Of a stretch of DNA of 64,000 bases, positions 26,613 to 35,975 are shown piece by piece. How positions within the stretch are numbered: position 1 is the stretch's first letter; every line of letters begins with the position of its first letter. Below the pieces are notes generated by a model that was given only the letters and a program-made list of their open reading frames with translations, was not told the DNA's origin and ran no database searches. A program made the translations under genes and the position numbers. The stretch comes from Halovenus marina (GTDB lineage Archaea > Halobacteriota > Halobacteria > Halobacteriales > Haloarculaceae): assembly GCF_051414115.1 (NCBI RefSeq), contig NZ_JBLKNZ010000001.1, forward strand, positions 2,480,001 through 2,544,000. The letters run 5' to 3'.

Positions 26613-26765
26613 ACTTCGATTCAGTCTCTGGGGCACATAACATCTTGTCCTGTGGAATTCCTGCTGAAATCGCCAGTTCGTTCATCCGACGTCAGAGACC
26701 GCACCCGGACTGTGCTCGGACTGGTTGCGAAAAGATTGATTTTCCTCCTGCCCGCAAGAGTAGGT

Positions 26766-27083
26766 ATGCAGTTCTGTGACGAGTGCGGTTCGATGATGAA
26801 AAAGGAAGACGGCGTGATGGTCTGTACCAACTGCGGGCATCGCGCCGAGCAAACGAGCGACGAGGAGTTCGTCAGCACCGAATCCCAGTCGGGCGAGGAA
26901 CTCATCGAGACAGAGGAGGGTGCGGACTTCGAGGGAAAACCGACCGCGACTGACGTGATCTGCGACGAGTGTGGCCACGACGAGGCGTGGTACACGATCA
27001 AACAGACCGCCTCCGCCGACGAACCGCCGACGAGATTTTTCAAATGCAAGGAGTGTGGCTACCGCTGGCGGGAGTACAACTGA
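26766..27083 (+). CDS. tfs: Transcription factor S (TFIIS/RPB9-like)
   Basis: This 105-residue protein has two zinc ribbons: an N-terminal CDECG..CTNCG and a C-terminal CDECG..CKECGYRWREYN. The acidic tip residues of the second ribbon (SADEPPTRFFKC) are those that stimulate RNA cleavage by archaeal RNA polymerase. It rescues backtracked polymerase. Its promoter overlaps the upstream region of the divergent histidine kinase. Confidence 0.92.
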   Translation: MQFCDECGSMMKKEDGVMVCTNCGHRAEQTSDEEFVSTESQSGEELIETEEGADFEGKPTATDVICDECGHDEAWYTIKQTASADEPPTRFFKCKECGYRWREYN

Positions 27084-27109
27084 TACTGCTGACTGGGACT
27101 CGATAGCTG

Positions 27110-27733
27110 ATGCCGACCGCCGCGCTCTTTGCCACGCATCTCCAATCTGCTTCTGTGACCCGGCAGACGGATGATAGTCCCGAATCACGCGGCACTCCTG
27201 CAGCGAGTTCTCCAGAGTCGTCTGCCGTCTCTGATTCGCCCCGCGTCGAGGTGCATCCAGACAAGGAGGCTATCGTGGACTTCGATCCGTCGCTGACTTT
27301 CGAGTGCGTCGATGACTGCACGTGGTGCTGTCAGCACGGCGTCTTGCTGTACGAACCCGACCTGCTGGAACTGGCTGGCTGTGCATCACTCGCCGACGCC
27401 ACCACGCAGGTGCGCGGCGAGGATTTCGTCCGCAAGGAGGAGAAAGACCGAAGCGAGCACGTCGACGACGAGGGGGAAGCCTGTTACTTTCTCAGAGAGG
27501 ATGGACTCTGTTCGCTCCACGCGGAACACGACTGGAAGCCTGCCCGCTGCTCGGTGTTTCCCCTCGCAGTCACCGTCGAGGACGGCGACATCCACGTCTC
27601 CGTGCGAGACAGCGCCCACGAACACTGTGAGGGCCTCGACGTGAGCGACCGGCGGGTGGTCGACCACCTCGACGCCTTCCTCCCCGAAGTGCTGTGGGAC
27701 CTCGACGACCCGGCGACGCGCCGGGAACTGTGA
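27110..27733 (+). CDS. YkgJ-family cysteine cluster protein
   Basis: This 207-residue protein has the zinc/iron-chelating cysteine cluster of the YkgJ family: CVDDCTWCCQHGVLL, then CSLHAEHDWKPARCSVFP. A Cys/His pair (EHCEG) follows near the C-terminus. Such proteins bind metal or an iron-sulfur cluster; the reaction is unknown. It lies 26 bp after tfs in the same direction and is probably cotranscribed. The first ~45 residues are low complexity, so the true start may be somewhat later. Confidence 0.75.
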   Translation: MPTAALFATHLQSASVTRQTDDSPESRGTPAASSPESSAVSDSPRVEVHPDKEAIVDFDPSLTFECVDDCTWCCQHGVLLYEPDLLELAGCASLADATTQVRGEDFVRKEEKDRSEHVDDEGEACYFLREDGLCSLHAEHDWKPARCSVFPLAVTVEDGDIHVSVRDSAHEHCEGLDVSDRRVVDHLDAFLPEVLWDLDDPATRREL

Positions 27734-27750
27734 GGTTTGCCCTCAATCGA

Positions 27751-28842
27751 TCACCGCTGCTCTGCGATTGCCTCTGCCGAGAGCGCTTGGACCGTCTTGG
27801 GGTCGAGGTCGACCTGTTCCCACGGCGGCAATCGCGTGTCTTCGGTCGGTTCGCTGAGACACTCGACGTACCGGTCGACCTGCTCGCGCTCCTGGTCGCG
27901 GTCGTACGTGAGGTCGTTGAACGCCGCGTCGACTTCGTACTGGTCGATCAGGCGGTGCGCGTGCGTTCGATACTGGTCGGGAAGCGCCTCGAAGTCCGGT
28001 CGAACATCGTGGTCTGCGAGCGTGTTGAACAGGGTCCGTCCGACTTCGGTACACATCTCTCCGAGTCCGGACGGCCCCTCGACCGAGCGGTGGTCGTGTT
28101 CGTGTACGCCCAGGTCTGCCTGCGCTGTCCCCGCAAAGCCAGCGTGCTCGAAGGCATCTCCGAGGACGCCGACTTCGAGGCCCCACCCGCGCGGGATTCG
28201 GATGCTGCGGGCCAGATTTCCTGTCATCGCAAACTCCCCGGCAAGACTGTATCTGAACGAGTCGAGATACGTGAGATAGGGGGCATCGCTCGTGTCCCGC
28301 AGCGCACGAACGAGTGGGGCCCAGAACAGCCGAACGAGGCGGCCGTACAGCCGGTCGTTCTCGACGCGGGCGTAGTAGCCCTTGGCGAACTCGAATCCGC
28401 GCGAGAGCGCAAAGAGGAGTCGCGGCACGTGTGTCTCGTCGTAACTGACGGTGTCGGCGTCGTGAACCGCGACGTACTCGGAATCGCTGGCGAGGCCGAG
28501 CCCGAGCCAGACATCACGCCCCTTGCCAGCAGTTCCGTCGAGCCCATCCGCTCGCAGCCGGGATTCGACCGCTGGAGCAGTACACCACAGCGTCTCTGTG
28601 TTCAGGTCGAACCCGTCGATCCACTCGACGACGGTGCCGATTTCGTCCTCCGTCGCTCGCACGGGAACGATGACCCGATCAGGCTGGATCCGTTCGAGCG
28701 TCGAGAGCACTCGATCGGCCGACAGCGTGGAGTGGTCTCGCTGGGCCAGCGGCACCACGACAGTCGTCCGTTCGAGGGGGGCGGACGGCGAGACATCGCC
28801 AAAGTCGTGGAGCGTGGTGATGCGCTCCTGGACGTATTCCAT
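27751..28842 (-). CDS. Glycosyltransferase, glucosyl-3-phosphoglycerate synthase-like
   Basis: This 363-residue GT-A glycosyltransferase opens with VVVPLAQRDHSTLSADRVLSTLERIQPDRVIVPVRA and carries the metal-binding DAD motif in YVAVHDADTVSYDETHVPRLL, as in glucosyl/mannosyl-3-phosphoglycerate synthases (GT81/GT55-type). The product could be a compatible solute or a lipid/glycan precursor. No phosphatase partner gene is adjacent. No signal peptide or membrane helix is seen. Confidence 0.75.
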   Translation of the reverse strand: MEYVQERITTLHDFGDVSPSAPLERTTVVVPLAQRDHSTLSADRVLSTLERIQPDRVIVPVRATEDEIGTVVEWIDGFDLNTETLWCTAPAVESRLRADGLDGTAGKGRDVWLGLGLASDSEYVAVHDADTVSYDETHVPRLLFALSRGFEFAKGYYARVENDRLYGRLVRLFWAPLVRALRDTSDAPYLTYLDSFRYSLAGEFAMTGNLARSIRIPRGWGLEVGVLGDAFEHAGFAGTAQADLGVHEHDHRSVEGPSGLGEMCTEVGRTLFNTLADHDVRPDFEALPDQYRTHAHRLIDQYEVDAAFNDLTYDRDQEREQVDRYVECLSEPTEDTRLPPWEQVDLDPKTVQALSAEAIAEQR

Positions 28843-28948
28843 TAGGGCAAGGTATGGCTGGATGTCGAAAAACCTCGCGATCCCGTGATGTGACAGCGAT
28901 CCCGTACTGGTCAGGACACTTAACTACCCTGCGAGAGTAGTGGGCGAT

Positions 28949-29119
28949 ATGGAATCAATTCGTAAAGGTCTGCGCTCTGGCGCAGTCGAGAAAGACACCT
29001 ACGGTCGGCTGACCTGCACCGAGTGTGACGCCGAGCTGACGACGAAAAACGATCCCGACAAAATTGGAAAGGTGCGAAAGTGCCCCGAATGCGGGAGTGA
29101 GTGGAAGGACGTCGGCTGA
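28949..29119 (+). CDS. HVO_0758-family zinc finger protein (56 aa)
   Basis: This tiny protein starts MESIRKGLRSGAVEKDTYGRL and has two CxxC pairs (CTECDAELTTKNDP and CPECGSEW), the pattern of the haloarchaeal HVO_0758 zinc-finger family. A cttaacta box at 28919-28926 is 27 bp before the ATG. The family is a conserved haloarchaeal micro-protein of unclear function. Confidence 0.85.
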   Translation: MESIRKGLRSGAVEKDTYGRLTCTECDAELTTKNDPDKIGKVRKCPECGSEWKDVG

Positions 29120-29137
29120 GATATCCGGGAACTACCC

Positions 29138-29380
29138 CTACTCCGACCGAAGCCCGCTGTATGCCACAAGCAGCTTATTTCTGCTGATGAGGGCCGCAAA
29201 GCCAAACATTATCAGCCCAAGTCCTGCAAGCCAGACTGCAAGCACCATCTCCCCGGAGTTGCTGAACAGGTAGCTTCGGTACTCGAAAAAGAGGCCAAGT
29301 GCGGACACTCCCGCTGCTGCGACCGCGTAACTGAGGAACACGAACGCTTCGATGCCCAGTTCGATGACTTCCTCTTGCAT
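29138..29380 (-). CDS. Small two-helix membrane protein
   Basis: This 80-residue protein has two transmembrane helices (about residues 10-33 and 45-66) with a short polar loop (FEYRSYLFSNSGE), and starts with an acidic segment (MQEEVIELGIEAFVFLSY). It is convergent with the zinc-finger gene. The function is unknown; a short auxiliary subunit is possible but not shown. Confidence 0.6.
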   Translation of the reverse strand: MQEEVIELGIEAFVFLSYAVAAAGVSALGLFFEYRSYLFSNSGEMVLAVWLAGLGLIMFGFAALISRNKLLVAYSGLRSE

Positions 29381-29523
29381 GGTGTGTAATCATACACCAC
29401 TCTCTAATGCGCGTGGAAAAACCTATCGGACCGACGCAAGAGCGTCTGCAACCCTGTGTTTGCCACCGCTCAGAGGGACACGCCGGGCGTACGTTTTTAT
29501 CTCGGAACGAACCATCCCGCCGT

Positions 29524-31164
29524 GTGATCGCTCGTATCGTCGTCGTCCTGACACTGCTTGGTTCGCTCGGGGCTCCTGTCGCCGCCGAACCGACGATTAC
29601 GGCGGTGTACCCGAACCCGACGACTGACGGCGACCACGGCGAGTTCGTCACCGTCGACGTGCCAGCAGGCACGGACCTTGCCGAATACACGCTCGTGGAC
29701 GACGGCGAACCAATCTCACTCGCCACGCTGGTCGAAGACAACAGCACTGCCACTGACCGGACACTGACGCTGTCGACGAACGCCACGCTGACCCGACGGC
29801 TTACCGACCGAGAGACGATGCGGAACGGAACCGATCGAGCCGTAATTCAGGTGGAGCGTGGACTGCAACTCGCCAACTCCGGGGACACTGTCTCGCTCCG
29901 TCACAACGGGACGGTCGTCGACGACGTTCGCTACGAGTCAGCGCCGGAATCGGAAATCTATCACACTGAAACCCGCGAGTGGGAGCCACTCGGCGCAACC
30001 GAGTTCACACCAGTCACGGCCGACAGCGGGCGCGTGGAGGGGTTCGTGTTGCCGGACAGTCCGGACCGCGCCGTCGAGTTTCTGTCGAGCGCCGAGGACC
30101 GAATCTTGCTGGCAGGGTACACTCTCTCTGCTGACCGCGTTGTGGAGACACTTCGCGAAGCCAGCGACCGAGGCGTCGCTGTCGAAGTGCTCGTCGACGG
30201 CAGTCCGGTTGGCGGCATGGACGCCAGCGTTGCTTCGGCACTCGACCGCCTTGAGCGTGCGGAGGTTCCCGTCTCGGTCATCGACGGTGAGCGCGCCCGT
30301 TACCGACACCACCACGCGAAATACGCCGTCGTCGACGACCGTGCGCTCGTCACGACCGAAAACTGGAAGCCGAGCGGAACCGGCGGACACTCCAGTCGCG
30401 GCTGGGGCGTCATCACGAATCAGTCTGCCATCGTCGATGGACTCACCGACACCTTCCGCGCCGATGCTGACTGGGTCGGCACGGTCCCGTGGTCTGCGTT
30501 CGAGAGACCTGCCGTTTCCGAGGGCGAACCGGTTCAGGGGAGTAGTTCGAGTGCTCGGCGCTATCCGACCGCATTCGAGCCGACATCACTTCCGGTGAAT
30601 CGAACGCGACTGTTGCTCGCACCCGACAACGCCCGGGCGGAAATCCTCGCGGCGATTCGCTCCGCCGAACACTCGATCGATATCAAGCAGATGAGCATCG
30701 GCGCGCCCGACTTCGCATTTCTGCAGGCGGTGATCGACGCTGCCGAGCGCGGCGTCGAGGTTCGGATCTTGCTGTCGAGTGCGTGGTACGTCGAGGAGGA
30801 CAACCGCAGGCTCCAGCGCTGGCTCGACGACCAAGCTGCGGCCGCCGACCTCCCGATCGAGACCAGACTCGCGACGCCCGGTGACGCCTTCGAGAAGATA
30901 CACGCGAAGGGGGTGATACTCGACGGTAACCGAACGATCATCGGTAGTATCAACTGGAACGCAAACTCCGTACAGAACAACCGCGAGGTGGCACTGTTGC
31001 TCGAGGGCGAACGCGCGGCGGCGTACTTCGAGGCGGTATTCGAGGCCGACTGGAGCGGCGACGACGAGCGCCCAATCCCGCTCGGGCTAGTGGCGGCCGC
31101 GCTCGTCTGTGCACTGCTCACCGCGGGATTTGCCGTCCACCAGATCCGCTGGGGCGGTTTCTAG
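29524..31164 (+). CDS. Exported phospholipase D-family protein with lamin-tail-like domain
   Basis: This 546-residue protein starts with GTG: the ttttat box at 29494-29500 is 27 bp upstream and a signal sequence follows at once (IARIVVVLTLLGSLGAPVAA). Next comes a lamin-tail-type domain (ITAVYPNPTTDGDHGEFV), then two PLD catalytic motifs, HAKYAVVDD and HAKGVILDG, each followed by a SxNW segment. A C-terminal membrane helix (LVAAALVCALLTAGFAV) anchors it outside the cell. The paired HKD motifs indicate an active phosphodiesterase or nuclease. The substrate is unknown. An earlier in-frame ATG gives a nonsignal extension and is rejected. Confidence 0.82.
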   Translation: MIARIVVVLTLLGSLGAPVAAEPTITAVYPNPTTDGDHGEFVTVDVPAGTDLAEYTLVDDGEPISLATLVEDNSTATDRTLTLSTNATLTRRLTDRETMRNGTDRAVIQVERGLQLANSGDTVSLRHNGTVVDDVRYESAPESEIYHTETREWEPLGATEFTPVTADSGRVEGFVLPDSPDRAVEFLSSAEDRILLAGYTLSADRVVETLREASDRGVAVEVLVDGSPVGGMDASVASALDRLERAEVPVSVIDGERARYRHHHAKYAVVDDRALVTTENWKPSGTGGHSSRGWGVITNQSAIVDGLTDTFRADADWVGTVPWSAFERPAVSEGEPVQGSSSSARRYPTAFEPTSLPVNRTRLLLAPDNARAEILAAIRSAEHSIDIKQMSIGAPDFAFLQAVIDAAERGVEVRILLSSAWYVEEDNRRLQRWLDDQAAAADLPIETRLATPGDAFEKIHAKGVILDGNRTIIGSINWNANSVQNNREVALLLEGERAAAYFEAVFEADWSGDDERPIPLGLVAAALVCALLTAGFAVHQIRWGGF

Positions 31165-31186
31165 AGCGAATGGCTTTCGTCAGCAA

Positions 31187-33115
31187 TCAGTCTTCGTCGG
31201 CGAGAACAGCCGAACTGCCGAGTTCCTCGTCGATTTCGGCTTCCGCCATCTTCTCGACGAGTGCGTCGATGACGCGTGTGCGCATCCCCTTGACGAACTT
31301 GATCGACCCGACGACGAGGTGGCCGCCGCCGCTGACGCCACCGCCGGGGACTTCTTCCTGAAGTTCAGAGACGAACTCGGGGATATCGAGTCGGACGCCG
31401 TCAGAGCGCAAGACGGCAAAGTCCGGGCCGAATCCGATCGTGATTACTGGGTCGCCAGTTTCCTCGACCTTCCGGTCGTGGATCTTGCCCGTGGTTTTGC
31501 CGGGCGCAGGGTAGGTGAAGCGCTTGGCGTGGCGCTCCACGTCGAGGCGGTACAGGTGTGCGCCGTTGTCGAGTCGCTCGTGGGTGACGTGTTCCATCGC
31601 CGCATCGAGTTGGGTCTCGACGTCGCGCTCTGCACGCTCCGAGAGGAGGTCGACGAGTTGCTCGTGGCGGCCGCGGTCGGTGCAGTTGACGTTCAACAGG
31701 TCGTTGACGAACTCCCGGCCAGCGCTGTAGCGCAGCCAGTAGGTGGCGTAATCGAGTGCTTCGCCGACCGCTCGCAGACGGTTCGTATCGTATCCCTCTT
31801 CGCGTGCGAGTTCGAGATAATCCGACATGGCGTCGGCTTCCGAGCGGTCCGCAAGCCCCGCAACGGCGGGGACGTGGCGAATCTCGTCTGTGATCTCCGG
31901 GCTGATCATCCGGGCGATAGCGACCGACATCATCCCCGTCGTGATCCGGTAATCCTCGCCGTACATGTAGGGGTTGACGTGTGTCTCGACGAGGTCTTCG
32001 ACTGCCTCGGGGTCGGGATGATGGTGGTCGACGACGAGAATCGGCACGTCGTAGTGTGCGAGGTTTCGATAGGCGGGCGTGTCCTCCGCCGTGCTCCCGT
32101 TGTCGAGCATCAGAAAGAGCGGGAGCTTCTGTCCGTGGCGCTTCCGACTCTCCAGCGCGAAGTTCAGGTCCCGGGTGACGTCTTCGAGTTCGTAAAACGG
32201 CGCCTTACTCGGCAGTCGCTTGATCAGATGCCGGGACGACTGGGGGTCCTCCCACGTTTCGTCGATGAACTGTTCGAGCGAATACTGCAGGGGGACGCCC
32301 GCACAGAGTCCGTCGCCGTCTGCGTGATGTCGGATCCGGATCGGCCGCCCGTTCAGCACTGCCTCGCGCAGCCGTGATGCGACCATCTGGAGGTCCTCGG
32401 AGAGCTTCTCGAAGGCTGGCCACTCGACCAGCGGTTCGACTGAGGCGGCTTCGCTCCCCGTCTCGTCGGCTTCGAGCGATTCGATGGCCTGGTGTCGCCC
32501 TTCGCCGTCGAGTCGCTGTAGTCGGTCGACTTCGAGTTGCGTGTACTCGTCCCGTTCTTCGAGAGTTCCGGTCGCCCGAACGATATCGTCGAGTTCGACC
32601 TCCGGAAAGGCTCGGACACCGGCGTCCTCGAAGGCCACGCAGGGGACGACGCCGCCCTCGATGCGGACTTGGAAGATGGTCGGCCCGCCCGTCTGCTTTA
32701 TCTGAACGACACGGCCGACGACGTTGACACGCTCGCCGGTGTGCTCGCCGAGTGACCCGGCGTCGACGCTCGTTCCGGCCCCGACCTGTCGGTACGCCGG
32801 GTCGTCGACGCGGGCCTCGACGAAGCTTACGTCGCCGTTCTCGCGAACCTCGCCGAGTTCGACGACGAGCGTCTCGCCGACCTCGTAGCTGTCGGTGAGA
32901 TTCGAGGTGTGGACGAGTCCGGAGACGTTCTCCGAGAGGTCGACGAAGACGCCGTACTCGACGACGCCGTTGACAGTCGCGCGATACGGGGTGTCCGCTT
33001 CGATATCGTCTATCGTACAGCCCGGGTCGAGGTCGTAGACGACCGTCTCCCCGTCGCTATCGGATGAATCCGCACGTGCGGCACCGTTTTCTCCGGTACC
33101 GTGAGATGGAGTCAT
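31187..33115 (-). CDS. DHH phosphoesterase with S1 and OB-fold domains (RecJ-like)
   Basis: This 642-residue protein combines an S1 RNA-binding domain (about residues 40-90, ATVNGVVEYGVFVDLSENVSGLVHTS), an OB-fold (~125-190) and a DHH/DHHA1 phosphoesterase. The phosphoesterase shows IRHHADGDGLCAG, VVDHHHPDPE and the C-terminal GGGVSGGGH loop. Architectures like this occur in archaeal RecJ/GAN-type proteins and single-strand nucleic-acid exonucleases. It is convergent with the PLD gene and divergent from the FAD synthase. The start is the ATG at 33115, since upstream in-frame sequence is not conserved-looking. Confidence 0.83.
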   Translation of the reverse strand: MTPSHGTGENGAARADSSDSDGETVVYDLDPGCTIDDIEADTPYRATVNGVVEYGVFVDLSENVSGLVHTSNLTDSYEVGETLVVELGEVRENGDVSFVEARVDDPAYRQVGAGTSVDAGSLGEHTGERVNVVGRVVQIKQTGGPTIFQVRIEGGVVPCVAFEDAGVRAFPEVELDDIVRATGTLEERDEYTQLEVDRLQRLDGEGRHQAIESLEADETGSEAASVEPLVEWPAFEKLSEDLQMVASRLREAVLNGRPIRIRHHADGDGLCAGVPLQYSLEQFIDETWEDPQSSRHLIKRLPSKAPFYELEDVTRDLNFALESRKRHGQKLPLFLMLDNGSTAEDTPAYRNLAHYDVPILVVDHHHPDPEAVEDLVETHVNPYMYGEDYRITTGMMSVAIARMISPEITDEIRHVPAVAGLADRSEADAMSDYLELAREEGYDTNRLRAVGEALDYATYWLRYSAGREFVNDLLNVNCTDRGRHEQLVDLLSERAERDVETQLDAAMEHVTHERLDNGAHLYRLDVERHAKRFTYPAPGKTTGKIHDRKVEETGDPVITIGFGPDFAVLRSDGVRLDIPEFVSELQEEVPGGGVSGGGHLVVGSIKFVKGMRTRVIDALVEKMAEAEIDEELGSSAVLADED

Positions 33116-33304
33116 ACCCTGTTTTGGACACTGGTCCGTTTTTAAGCTTCGATATCCCCGCCGTCCAGCCGGAACGCTTAGAAAGGCCGGGTTCCGAACG
33201 CCGTGTATGGAACTGGTTCGGCCGTCCTGCCGTTTGCCATCCGCGTACACGAGCGAGCGAACACGGCCGTCGACGGACGTCATCGAGCAGTCGAGTACAC
33301 AGAC

Positions 33305-33739
33305 ATGACTCGGGTCGTCGCGCAGGGGACGTTCGACATTCTTCACCCTGGCCACGTACATTATCTCGAGGAAGCAGCCGAACTCGGCGACGATCTTCAC
33401 GTCATCGTCTCACGGACACCGAACGTGACACACAAGCCCGGTCCCGTCATCCCGGACCGACAGCGCACCGAGATGGTTGCAGCACTCGCCCCCGTCGACG
33501 AGGCACATCTGGGCCATCCCGACGACATCTTCGTTCCAATCGAGAAGATCAGCCCCGATGTCATCGTTCTCGGCCACGACCAGCACCACGACACAGACGC
33601 ACTCGAAGCCGAACTCGACCGCCGCGGGATCGACTGTGACCTCCATCGGGCCTCTGCTCGCACTCCACAGTTCGATGGGGAACTGCTCTCGACGCGGGAC
33701 ATCATCGACCGGATCCTCGAAGAGCGACCGCGGGACTGA
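33305..33739 (+). CDS. ribL: FAD synthase (archaeal RibL)
   Basis: This 144-residue nucleotidyltransferase has the HxGH motif in AQGTFDILHPGHVHYL and the later STRDIIDRI motif that replaces ISSTRIR. The size and pattern match archaeal FAD synthase, which adenylylates FMN with CTP/ATP to make FAD. The start at 33305 is where family homology begins; longer upstream frames add non-conserved sequence. It lies divergent to the DHH gene. Confidence 0.85.
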   Translation: MTRVVAQGTFDILHPGHVHYLEEAAELGDDLHVIVSRTPNVTHKPGPVIPDRQRTEMVAALAPVDEAHLGHPDDIFVPIEKISPDVIVLGHDQHHDTDALEAELDRRGIDCDLHRASARTPQFDGELLSTRDIIDRILEERPRD

Positions 33740-33918
33740 ACGCTCACCGAGCGACTGCCGGACTGCTTTTGGGCCGGATGTAGTTACCGACTCTCGCCCT
33801 GCTTCACCTTGTTCAAATAGGTGAGTTCCACCGTACGCGCTACTGAATTACTTTGATGGAAACCATCACCCACGCGTTAGTGGTAAGATTCTTTTTCCGT
33901 GGTAACATAGTCGCATCT

Positions 33919-34164
33919 ATGTCAACAGAGACGGATGCGCAGGGACGGCTGTACATCCCGAAAGAGGTGCGCGAGAAGTACGGCCAAAAGTATCATATCG
34001 TTATGTACGAGGATAGAATCGAGCTGATCCCGGTGGCTGACGACCCACTCGCCGCTGTCCGCGAGGCGGCAGGCGAGCTTCACGATACATCAGTCGAGAA
34101 CATTCGGGAGGACATCGAGGTGGAGGCGAAAGACGAGGCAGAGGAAGCCGGCAGCGACAGATGA
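33919..34164 (+). CDS. AbrB/MazE-like antitoxin
   Basis: This 81-residue protein has an N-terminal AbrB swapped-hairpin (TDAQGRLYIPKEVREKYGQKYHIV) and an acidic helical tail that would wrap its partner. Its stop overlaps the PIN-domain gene by 4 bp (ATGA), the standard arrangement of an antitoxin and toxin pair. A longer upstream frame is rejected because homology starts at this ATG. AbrB-type antitoxins usually repress their own promoter. Confidence 0.82.
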   Translation: MSTETDAQGRLYIPKEVREKYGQKYHIVMYEDRIELIPVADDPLAAVREAAGELHDTSVENIREDIEVEAKDEAEEAGSDR

Positions 34165-34547
34165 CGGTGTACGTCGAGACGGATTTCTTACTCGCACTCG
34201 CCAAGGACACTGATTGGTTACAGGGCTCTGCAGAGGACGCTATTGTCGAATACGACATCGAAACGTCACCGTTCTCGTATCTCGAACTCCTCCTGGCCCG
34301 GGAACGCTACGAGTTCGACTACGTTCCGCTGGTGGCGAACCTGCTCGAACTCGTCCCTGTGCGGAACGAGGAAGAGAAACAGATAGTTCTGAAAGCCGTC
34401 AACTACTACGACGAGGGAATGACGCCACTCGATGCGTTCCACGCAGCGACTGCGGAAACGCGAGGGATGGACGTACTCTCTTCCGAGAAAGACTACGAAG
34501 ACATCGAGGTAGAACGAGTTCCACTCGAACCGAACGACGAGGAGTGA
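34161..34547 (+). CDS. PIN-domain toxin (VapC-like)
   Basis: This 128-residue protein has the PIN fold with acidic residues in the expected places: VETDFLLAL (first Asp), SYLELLLARER (Glu), TPLDAFHAATAE (Asp) and SSEKDYEDI (last Asp). PIN toxins cut RNA with Mg or Mn. It is coupled to the AbrB antitoxin gene by ATGA. It may be a real toxin or a domesticated RNase. Confidence 0.82.
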   Translation: MTVYVETDFLLALAKDTDWLQGSAEDAIVEYDIETSPFSYLELLLARERYEFDYVPLVANLLELVPVRNEEEKQIVLKAVNYYDEGMTPLDAFHAATAETRGMDVLSSEKDYEDIEVERVPLEPNDEE

Positions 34548-34741
34548 CTCTGGACAGGGGAACACAGTACTTTCTGAACGAAGCGTGGTACTCGTAGCGG
34601 TTGTCGTGGTTGAATGCCCTAACGTGCGCCGACTCTCGTCTTCCGTCTGCTGCTCGAACGTCAGACCCACTGAATACTGTTCAGAATCCAGCTTCTCATC
34701 GATGAGCGCCCGATAGAGCCCGTGAAAAGTTCGTATTTCGC

Positions 34742-35050
34742 CTACCTCGACTCACGTTGCTCCACTTTGTTCAACTCGATCAGAAGTCGAAAGATGGCCT
34801 TGACGAGATTCGCGTCGACGTCGAACTGCTCTGCATTTTCGCCCGCCCGGTCCATCACACGCTGTTCCTGCTGTTCGTCCGTGGTCGGCAGGTCCCGCGT
34901 CGCCTTCACTTCGGCGATGGTGTCAGCGACGTAGGTTCGCCGGGCGATCAGTTCCACGATTTCGTGGTCGATATCGCGTATCTCTTCGCGCAGTTCCTCA
35001 AGAGACATGTCCTCCGGGTCGAGCCCGGCGGATTTGTTGGTTTCAGTCAT
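34742..35050 (-). CDS. Chorismate mutase (AroQ type)
   Basis: This 102-residue all-helical AroQ protein has LEELREEIRDIDHEIVELIARRTYVADTIAEVK and later helices with Q/E catalytic positions. It isomerises chorismate to prephenate for phenylalanine and tyrosine. It overlaps shikimate kinase by 8 bp, which makes an aromatic amino-acid operon. It is 194 bp from the PIN gene; I see no other gene or structured element in that gap. Confidence 0.9.
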   Translation of the reverse strand: MTETNKSAGLDPEDMSLEELREEIRDIDHEIVELIARRTYVADTIAEVKATRDLPTTDEQQEQRVMDRAGENAEQFDVDANLVKAIFRLLIELNKVEQRESR

Positions 35051-35894
35051 CGATGAGCGTTCCCTCTGTCTGGGTCCGTGTCAGCAGCGTCCGCCCGTCC
35101 CGCCTTGCCCACACCGATTCGAGCGATTCGAGTCGCTCCCGCTGGCCGACGGCGACGAAACTCGGGCCGGTGCCGGAAAGGGAGACACCCGCGGTGGTCT
35201 CCATCGCTTCGACCATCGGCTCCGGATCGAAGCCCAGTGCGGCACAGAAGGCGAGACCGTTGACCGTCATCGCCTGCTCGTAGTTTCCATCGAGCGCGAG
35301 GTCCGCAACCAGTTCGGCCATCGACGCGACCGCCCGACATCGTTCGACATCTGCATCTGCGCTGTAGGCGCGCTCCGGCGGCGTCCAGACGAGCACGTCC
35401 CACGAGCGCGTCTCGCGGGCGAGCAGTTCGTCCGCCGTATTATCCGTCACTGTCACGCCGCCGAGCATGCTCGCGCTCGCATCGTCGAACGCGCCGGTGA
35501 CGGTCACACCGACGTCGCGTGCGGCCGCGACGCCGATCCGGGCGGCCTCCTCGCGAGATATCTCGTCGGCAGCGTCGAGCGCGTCGAGCGTCGCCATGAC
35601 GGTGGCGTTTGCCGCCGCACTCGACGATTTCAGCCCCGACGCCATCGGCACCTCGCTGTCCGTGCGAACGGTTCCGCCTTCCCCGGATCCGAACCGGTCG
35701 GTCACGCGCTCGACACACCGCTCGATGAGTCGCGTGTCCGCATCCGCCTGCCCGGCGACCGTTCCCTCGACAGAACCCTCCGCCAGCGAGACGGTCGCGG
35801 TGACGTACTCGTCGATGGCAAAGGCCGACCCTGTTCCCGTCGCGAGCGCGTTCAACACCGTCCCGGCCGCGGGTGCGCGTGCCTGACCGTCCAT
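35043..35894 (-). CDS. aroK: Shikimate kinase (archaeal GHMP type)
   Basis: This 283-residue GHMP kinase has the ATP loop PMASGLKSSSAAANAT, an early APAAGTVLNALATG and the C-terminal SLSGTGPSFVAVG. Archaeal shikimate kinases belong to this unrelated fold rather than the bacterial P-loop fold. The kinase phosphorylates shikimate ahead of chorismate, the substrate of the neighbouring mutase. A tatata box near 35921-35926 on the minus strand lies 27 bp before the ATG at 35894, so I prefer this start over a GTG 18 bp upstream. Confidence 0.9.
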   Translation of the reverse strand: MDGQARAPAAGTVLNALATGTGSAFAIDEYVTATVSLAEGSVEGTVAGQADADTRLIERCVERVTDRFGSGEGGTVRTDSEVPMASGLKSSSAAANATVMATLDALDAADEISREEAARIGVAAARDVGVTVTGAFDDASASMLGGVTVTDNTADELLARETRSWDVLVWTPPERAYSADADVERCRAVASMAELVADLALDGNYEQAMTVNGLAFCAALGFDPEPMVEAMETTAGVSLSGTGPSFVAVGQRERLESLESVWARRDGRTLLTRTQTEGTLIDD

Positions 35895-35975
35895 CGTGTC
35901 TATGCTTCCCACAGCGCCGTATATACCTGTGGTGATCTCTGTGTCCCGACGTTCGGGCGGAATCTGACAGTGTCG

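Noticed and set aside
27081..27100. Partial copy of the nested-palindrome arm (tgatactgctgactgg) after tfs
   Set aside because: Only about 12 bases match the arm at 40582 and no inverse partner follows; chance similarity is likely.
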